From the NCBI RefSeq assembly GCF_036880965.1, contig NZ_JBAJMV010000008.1, positions 1 through 64,000 of the forward strand: 64,000 nt of DNA, read 5' to 3'. Position numbers and translations under genes: made by a program. Of the stretch, positions 59,233-64,000 are shown one piece after another (the first letter of the stretch is position 1; each line of letters begins with the position of its first letter). The stretch comes from JAUASW01 sp036880965 (lineage in GTDB: Bacteria > Pseudomonadota > Gammaproteobacteria > Burkholderiales > Burkholderiaceae_C). Below the pieces are notes generated by a model that was not told where the DNA came from, ran no database searches, and worked only from the letters and a program-made list of their open reading frames with translations.

Positions 59233-59624
59233 GACTTAGCTTTCACCGCGCGATTCGCAGCAAACCAGCCAACGATAGGCATCAACACCATTGATGCGAC
59301 GACTGCCCACATCGGATGCGGCACTGTCCACAGCGTGAGCCCGGTTGCGCCCCACAGGAACAGTGCGGCCACGACGCCTGGTGTGGCGCGGCCGCTACCG
59401 TTCCAGCGACCAGCAACCCACGCACTCACTGCGGCACCAGCAAGCCAGCCGATCACCACGACCAGGATGATGCTGCCAGAGGCCTCCGCAGGCTTGGGCG
59501 CCTCGGCACTTCCCCCGAGCGTGTGTCCAGCTAGCTCGAACAGCGAGATGGCGATCGCCCCCGCGAACACGCCAAGGATGGTCGACAGCACGGGATGTCG
59601 GACCCAATGTTGAGAAGCTGCCAT
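59229..59624 (-). CDS. Membrane protein heading the PadR operon
   Basis: A 131-aa protein with four predicted membrane helices (VLSTILGVFAGAIAISLFEL, ASGSIILVVVIGWLAGAAVS, TPGVVAALFLWGATGLTLW, MWAVVASMVLMPIVGWFAAN). The pattern (GH and AGxxxSAWVAGRW) resembles small transporter-like or regulatory membrane proteins. TTGGAGT just before the ATG at 59624 is the ribosome-binding site and overlaps the candidate operator. Function unknown. Confidence 0.7.
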   Translation of the reverse strand: MAASQHWVRHPVLSTILGVFAGAIAISLFELAGHTLGGSAEAPKPAEASGSIILVVVIGWLAGAAVSAWVAGRWNGSGRATPGVVAALFLWGATGLTLWTVPHPMWAVVASMVLMPIVGWFAANRAVKAKS

Positions 59625-59632
59625 TGGTAACT

Positions 59633-59651
59633 CCAAGTATTGATTACTTTG
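59633..59651. promoter_or_regulatory. Inverted repeat CCAAGTA-N5-TACTTTG, candidate PadR operator
   Basis: Six of seven positions in the arms pair. It lies 9-27 bases upstream of the first gene of the PadR operon and overlaps its Shine-Dalgarno sequence, a position suited to repression. Confidence 0.45.
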
Positions 59652-60040
59652 TAGGCAATATAGGGCGTATGGCGTTTCGGCGCAAGAGTGCTTGTCAGAG
59701 CGAAGAGCAGCCGCGCAAGCGAGACAAACGCGCAATCAAAGCAGGGCAGTGCTGCGCGCGACGTAAGGGGGGATGTCTCAGGCCTGTAGCCAACGTCCAA
59801 GACGTGAACGGCAGGCTACAAAGCACGAGCGATTCTGCACAGACTGGTTCAGGCTGAGAGCCGTCCGTCAACCCTTCTTTGCCCAATGGCCGCTTTCACC
59901 CAGGATCGGTCCCTTACCCCAACCGGTGGAACCGGTGATGTTAGAAGTCGGACGGAGCAGGATGCGGCGATCCAGAAGGAGGGCGCAGCGCTTGCGGCTG
60001 TCACGCCACTATCTGTTTCGTTGTGATCGCCGCAGCCTTT
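59652..60040. other. Intergenic stretch without recognisable gene
   Basis: Between the PadR operon (reading left) and the 3' end of recombinase copy 2. Short frames on both strands lack coding evidence. Contains a GC-rich segment and no clear terminator, repeat or RNA gene. Confidence 0.5.
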
Positions 60041-60664
60041 TCAGATCTCCGTCTGTTCCGAGATCTCGAGGGAGTCATCGACTTCGATCCCAAGGCATCG
60101 GACAGTCGACTCCAGCTTGGAGTGGCCAAGCAGCAGCTGCACCGCGCGGAGGTTTTTGGTGCGCCGGTAGATCAGGGTCGCCTTCGTCCGGCGCATGGAG
60201 TGCGTACCGTAGTCCGCTGGATCGAGTCCCAGTTCCTTCACCCAGTGCCCGACGATGCGAGCGTACTGACGCGTGCCCAGGTGCGGCGACTCGTGCAACC
60301 GGCTGGGAAAGAGGAAATCCTCGCTTCTCAGGCCGGCCTGCTTGATCCAGGTTTGCAGGGCATCACGCGTGCTCGCAGTGATCTCGAACTGCACGGGGCG
60401 CTGGGTCTTGTGCTGCATGACGATGGCGCGGGAGGCCATCTGGTCGCCATGGCACACATCCCTCACTCGAAGCGCCACCAGATCGCACCCGCGAAGCTTG
60501 CTGTCGATGCCCAGGTTGAACAGGGCGAGCTCGCGAACTCGTCCTTGCATCTGCAGGCGAACGCGAAGCGCCCAGATGTCTTTCAGCTTGAAGGGCGCCT
60601 TTTGTCCGACGATCTTGCCCTTATTCCACGGCTCGCGAGACGCGTTGCCATTCGACATGCTCAT
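60041..60664 (-). CDS. Small tyrosine recombinase, copy 2 (catalytic Tyr replaced by Cys)
   Basis: A 207-aa homologue of the protein at 35387-36010, matching it almost residue for residue apart from about two dozen differences. Arg58, Lys86, His155, Arg158 and His181 are kept, but the nucleophile position 190 is Cys (STVRCLGIEV; codon TGC). Without Tyr it should be unable to form the covalent DNA intermediate, so it is probably inactive or a DNA-binding partner. ATG 60664 follows GGGAG, and the flanking TGATGGTCTCCCATCGAGTT block is shared with copy 1. Same orientation as copy 1. Confidence 0.85.
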   Translation of the reverse strand: MSMSNGNASREPWNKGKIVGQKAPFKLKDIWALRVRLQMQGRVRELALFNLGIDSKLRGCDLVALRVRDVCHGDQMASRAIVMQHKTQRPVQFEITASTRDALQTWIKQAGLRSEDFLFPSRLHESPHLGTRQYARIVGHWVKELGLDPADYGTHSMRRTKATLIYRRTKNLRAVQLLLGHSKLESTVRCLGIEVDDSLEISEQTEI

Positions 60665-60934
60665 GATGGTCTCCCATCGAGTTGATGGGCATCAGAGCAT
60701 GCGCCGATGGGCGAATGATTCAAGCTGCCATTTGGAGTGCGAATTGCTCTCTGACGCTACCGGGCTGCCAGCACCCGCCCCATGTTTCAGCGTGGCCGTC
60801 TGCATTTCTTGCGTTCAGGCCGCTCGATTGGATTCGGCGTCGCCCTCAGCTTGGTGCGGTCTTGCTCTACGCCATCACCGGCTTCGTGCTCGCCTTGTGC
60901 GGCCGTCGCCGTACGCGGCGTGGTTCGAGCTTCC

Positions 60935-61885
60935 TCAGCTCTCTGCGATTTCGCTCCGGCTTCTGCCCGCTGCCTTGGCGCGGTACAGCGCCGCATCGGC
61001 TCGCCCCAGCAACTCCTCGATCCGATCCTGAACCGGCGCCGCTCGCAGTGCAGCGGCGCGCTCCTCACTGAGCGGCTCCAAGGTCGCAATGCCGACCGAC
61101 GCGGTCAACTGCCCCAGCGGACTGGCTTCATGCGGGTGGGCAAGTTCGGCCAGGGCCCGATGCAGGTGCTGAGCAACCGCCATCGCGCCTGGGCCGTCGG
61201 TGTCGGGCAGCAGGACCAAGAACTCCTCGCCACCCCAGCGCGCGCAGTCGTCATTGGCACGGCTGGCTGCCTGTCGAAGACAGTCGGCCATCTTGATCAA
61301 CGCGTGATCGCCGCCTGCATGACCGTACAAGTCGTTGAAGGCCTTGAAGTGGTCGACGTCGACCATCAGCACGCTCAGTGGCGCGTTCTGGCGGTCGGCG
61401 CGCAGCAGTTCCCTCTCCAGCCATTCCTGCATCGCGCGGCGGTTGGACAGCCCGGTCAGCGGGTCGGTGCGTGACAGCCGTCGGACTTCGGCCAAAGCCC
61501 GGCTCAGTCGCAGCTGGGTGTTGACCCGGGCTCTCAGCACGCCGGGGCGGATCGGCTTGGACAAATAGTCGACGGCGCCCGCGGCGAAGGCGGCCTCCTC
61601 GGTGGCCTCGTCGCGGTGACTGGTCAGCAGCACCACCGGAATCTCTGCCAATTCGCTGGCCTTTTGCATCAGCGACAACATCTCCAGCCCCCCCATCTCC
61701 GGCATCTCCGCGTCCAGCAGCACCAGATCGACCGGCTCTTGACGCAGCAGACGCAAGGCGTCCGCTGCGCTGCGCGCGAAGCGGCAGCGACCGAAATCGC
61801 TCAGCAGGCGGCTGGCCGCCTGGATGATCGATGGGTCGTCGTCGACCAGGAGCAGCGTGGCTGGCGTGGGTCTGGATTCGTTCAT
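60935..61885 (-). CDS. Response regulator with diguanylate cyclase output
   Basis: A 316-aa protein: receiver domain (LLLVDDDPSIIQAASRLL, phospho-Asp in LVLLDAEMPEMGGLEML, VVLLTSHRD, YLSKPIRP) followed by a GGDEF domain (LSRTDPLTGLSNRRAMQEWL, LMVDVDHFKAFNDLYGHAGG, active-site CARWGGEEFLVLLP). An RxxD product-inhibition site (RAND) lies five residues before GGEEF. It should make c-di-GMP when phosphorylated (WspR/PleD-like layout). The hybrid kinase encoded upstream on the same strand is the obvious phosphodonor, though a scar separates them. Confidence 0.93.
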   Translation of the reverse strand: MNESRPTPATLLLVDDDPSIIQAASRLLSDFGRCRFARSAADALRLLRQEPVDLVLLDAEMPEMGGLEMLSLMQKASELAEIPVVLLTSHRDEATEEAAFAAGAVDYLSKPIRPGVLRARVNTQLRLSRALAEVRRLSRTDPLTGLSNRRAMQEWLERELLRADRQNAPLSVLMVDVDHFKAFNDLYGHAGGDHALIKMADCLRQAASRANDDCARWGGEEFLVLLPDTDGPGAMAVAQHLHRALAELAHPHEASPLGQLTASVGIATLEPLSEERAAALRAAPVQDRIEELLGRADAALYRAKAAGRSRSEIAES

Positions 61886-61976
61886 GTCAGTTGACGACCG
61901 GGTTTGCTAGCGTTATCGACGCGCATCATGCTTGACGCGACGAGGCATCGGATGCCTGTCAATCACGGAGGAACGG

Positions 61977-62177
61977 ATGCGCAGGCGCAAAGTCGAGATC
62001 AGCGATGCGGTGCTGAAGGCGACCAGGGTGATGCCCCGCGACAGGCCTCGCGTCGATCAGGTCCTGCGCATGGCCGTCCAGGCGGCTGCAGCGCCTGCTG
62101 TCGAAGAGCAGTCGCCGGGCCGCTGCCCGTGTAGCCCATCAGCATCTGCTGGTGGCTGGCCTCAAACGCCGGCGTGA
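61977..62177 (+). pseudogene. Truncated small gene with strong ribosome-binding site
   Basis: GGAGGAAC lies 6 bases before the ATG at 61977, and the frame begins MRRRKVEISDAVLKATRVMP, RDRPRVDQVLRMAVQAAAAP, then changes character near 62120 where it meets the reverse-oriented hydrolase remnant. The last residues are therefore chimeric. Start signals are excellent, so a real gene probably lost its 3' part. Family not recognised. Confidence 0.5.
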
Positions 62178-62280
62178 TGCCGGCCCACATGCCTTGGTGA
62201 CAGCCAAAGCCATGTGCATAGAGCAGCACCGGGCCCTGCTGGCCGATGCGGCGGACATGGTTTCTTTCGATCGGGTTCAT
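62125..62280 (-). pseudogene. RsbQ-like alpha/beta hydrolase, N-terminal remnant
   Basis: From ATG 62280 the frame reads MNPIERNHVRRIGQQGPVLL, YAHGFGCHQGMWAGITPAFE, ASHQQMLMGYTGSG, the oxyanion-hole (HGFG) start of RsbQ-type hydrolases. Similarity ends near 62130, before the nucleophile elbow (GHS), so all catalytic residues are missing. RsbQ-like genes often accompany sensor/diguanylate cyclase genes, in agreement with its neighbours. Confidence 0.7.
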
Positions 62281-62331
62281 GCTCTCGACTCCAGAGGGAA
62301 ACACATCGCAGTGCAGGTGGCGCCAACAGGT

Positions 62332-64000
62332 TCAAGTTAAGAGCTGACGAGCTTCCAACAGACGCAAAGCCTGTTCAAAGTCCAACTCGTCGACGTGGGC
62401 CTCGATCGCCGCAACATCCTGCTCACTCAGTCCCCGCTCCCGCAACCAGAACCGCAACTCCTTCAGAGCGCTGCCAGCATCCAGGTCCTGCTGTCGAAGC
62501 AAATCGAGAAGCACCCCATACCGCGCCGGTCCGTCGCTCAGGGGCGCTGCCTGGCCGCTGTCCACCTTGTCAATGGCTTGAGCCAGCCAAGCCGATGCCG
62601 CGCCACGCAGCGCCGACAGGGAATGCGACAGGCTGTCGAATAGTGATGTCAGTTCGGTCAGGGGATCGCCCTGACGCAAGCGCTCCTCCCCCTCGGCGGC
62701 GAGGTCCTGCACTGGCTTGGCACCCAGCAAACCGGCGGAGCCTCGCAGCTTGTGCAGGCTCGCGGCAGCCTGTTCGGCACTCATCGCCGCCAGGCGCCCC
62801 ACCCAGGCCGAGTCATGCGTCTCCAGAAGCCTGCCCAGCAGGCGGTGGAACAGGGCGACATCCCCGCCCAAACGATGCGCGGTTTCCTGGGCCTGAATGC
62901 CCTCGATCAGCGGCCAATCGGGCGGCAGCGCGGCCTGGGTGTCGCTGCCGCGCACGGGCAGAGGCGCGCCTCGCCGCGCTTCGACTCGCCGCCTGACCGC
63001 GCGCACCAAGGCCTCGGGGTCCAGGGGCTTGGTCAGGAAATCGTCCATGCCGGCGTCCATCGCCCGACGGCGCTCCTCGACCAAGGCGCCGGCCGTCAGC
63101 GCGATCACCGGCAGCTCGCGCAACTGCAGACCCTCGCGGATCTGCCGCGTGGCTTCCAGGCCGTCCATGCCGGGCATCTGGATGTCCATCAGCACAGCGT
63201 CAAAGGTTTCGCCGCCGGACAGGCGCGCCAGCGCCGCCTCGGCACCGCCGTCGCAGCGCACCACCGCCCCCTGACGCTCCAGCATCCGTCTTGCCACCTC
63301 CAGGTTGATATCGCTGTCGTCCACCACGAGCAGGCGCATATCGGGCAGCAGGCCACCACCCAGGCGCTGGATCGCGGCCTGGTCCAGCAGGTGATCGCTG
63401 CTGCCCTTGCGCTTGGCGATCGCCTCGTTGACGGCGTTGAACAGCGTGGACGGGTTGGCCGGCTTGGCCAGCACCGCATCGACCACATCCTCGATGTCCT
63501 CGGTCTGCAGCGCGCGGCGTTGGTCCTGGGTGATCAGCAAGGCCGCCGGCACCTGGCCGGCCGGCAGCGATGCGCGCAAACGGCGCATCGCGCTGATGCC
63601 GTCCAGGCTGTCACCGAGATGCCAGTCAACCAGCAACACATCAGGCAGGGCCTGACCGGCTTGCTGGCGCTGCTGGAGTAGCGCCAGCAAGCCGGCGGCC
63701 TCGGCGAAGCTGCGCGCCTGCCAGCCAAAGCCGACGCACAGCGCGCTGAGGCGATCGCGTTGCAGCTCTTCGTCCTCAACGATGACCGCCTCCAGCCGTT
63801 GCGGCCTGTGCCGGCTGGTCTCGGCCGCCTCCAGCAGTGGCAACTCCACGGTGAACACGCTGCCCTGGCCCGGTTGGCTTTCCAGGGCCACGGTGCCGCC
63901 CATCAGACCTGCCAGGTGCTTGACGATGGACAGGCCCAGGCCGGTGCCGCCGAAGCGCCGGGTGGTCGACGCCTCGGCCTGCACAAAGGGCTGGAACAGC
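62332..64000 (-). CDS. Hybrid sensor histidine kinase, C-terminal part (cut by window edge)
   Basis: The gene enters from the right edge. Visible order: end of the HATPase domain (FVQAEASTTRRFGGTGLGLS, then GQGSVFTVELPLLE), a first receiver (AVIVEDEELQRDRLSALCVG, LLVDWHLGDSLDG), a second receiver (LLVVDDSDINLEVARRMLER, VLMDIQMPGMDGLEA, LTAGALVEERRRAM, DDFLTKPLDP) and a C-terminal Hpt domain with the phospho-His in SLHKLRGSAGLLGA. Thus a BarA/ArcB-like phosphorelay kinase. The N-terminal sensor and dimerisation domains lie outside. The response regulator-cyclase downstream is its likely target. Confidence 0.92.
   Translation of the reverse strand, partial: LFQPFVQAEASTTRRFGGTGLGLSIVKHLAGLMGGTVALESQPGQGSVFTVELPLLEAAETSRHRPQRLEAVIVEDEELQRDRLSALCVGFGWQARSFAEAAGLLALLQQRQQAGQALPDVLLVDWHLGDSLDGISAMRRLRASLPAGQVPAALLITQDQRRALQTEDIEDVVDAVLAKPANPSTLFNAVNEAIAKRKGSSDHLLDQAAIQRLGGGLLPDMRLLVVDDSDINLEVARRMLERQGAVVRCDGGAEAALARLSGGETFDAVLMDIQMPGMDGLEATRQIREGLQLRELPVIALTAGALVEERRRAMDAGMDDFLTKPLDPEALVRAVRRRVEARRGAPLPVRGSDTQAALPPDWPLIEGIQAQETAHRLGGDVALFHRLLGRLLETHDSAWVGRLAAMSAEQAAASLHKLRGSAGLLGAKPVQDLAAEGEERLRQGDPLTELTSLFDSLSHSLSALRGAASAWLAQAIDKVDSGQAAPLSDGPARYGVLLDLLRQQDLDAGSALKELRFWLRERGLSEQDVAAIEAHVDELDFEQALRLLEARQLLT

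Overview
The window is GC-rich throughout and reads as a betaproteobacterial chromosome, most likely Burkholderiales. This is inferred from the families seen (putA/proC/ubiC, pcaHG, cheYZ, czc, chr) and from protein style; species cannot be fixed from sequence alone. No rRNA or tRNA gene and no CRISPR array was recognised.

Region 1 (1-7102) is an integron. A tyrosine integrase gene (5927-7102, +) with an exact LexA-type box upstream is divergent from an array of cassettes, all read leftward on the minus strand and separated by twelve attC sites; the array runs off the left edge. Cassettes carry SUKH and barstar immunity-type proteins, an HNH protein, a DUF1801 protein, a membrane protein, secreted proteins and a recurrent 297-bp cassette family present four times.

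Region 2 (7175-24600) is ordinary chromosome: ubiC, proC and putA with a divergent Lrp-type regulator, pcaHG, CYTH and ankyrin genes, a PAS-GGDEF-EAL protein, fadH, a DUF4397 lipoprotein, an orphan ABC binding protein, cheY and cheZ.

Region 3 (24631-36010) is an accessory island that breaks an M13 peptidase gene. It holds two small XRE regulators, a 3'-5' exonuclease, two TonB-receptor fragments in permuted order, a Gabija-type gajA-gajB pair with a divergent PD-(D/E)xK nuclease gene, a membrane SNase-like protein, a DUF1902 protein and a small tyrosine recombinase.

Region 4 (36292-49360) is a metal-resistance block: cytochrome c', chrB-chrA-(SOD-rhodanese fusion)-Cj0069-like, then an RND heavy-metal efflux operon (czcC-like, accessory, czcB-like, czcA-like, small periplasmic protein, EamA transporter with a His-rich tail). 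Region 5 (49656-55449) is a HutC-type regulator divergent from a TonB receptor, a periplasmic cupin and a zinc-metalloprotease-like protein; I regard it as a candidate undescribed uptake or processing system. Region 6 (55450-60664) mixes decayed genes, ankyrin and VOC proteins, a PadR operon and a second copy of the small recombinase whose catalytic Tyr is Cys. The two recombinase copies are direct repeats about 24.6 kb apart and bracket regions 4-6. Region 7 (60935-64000) returns to signalling genes: a response-regulator diguanylate cyclase, a deletion scar, and a hybrid sensor kinase cut by the right edge.
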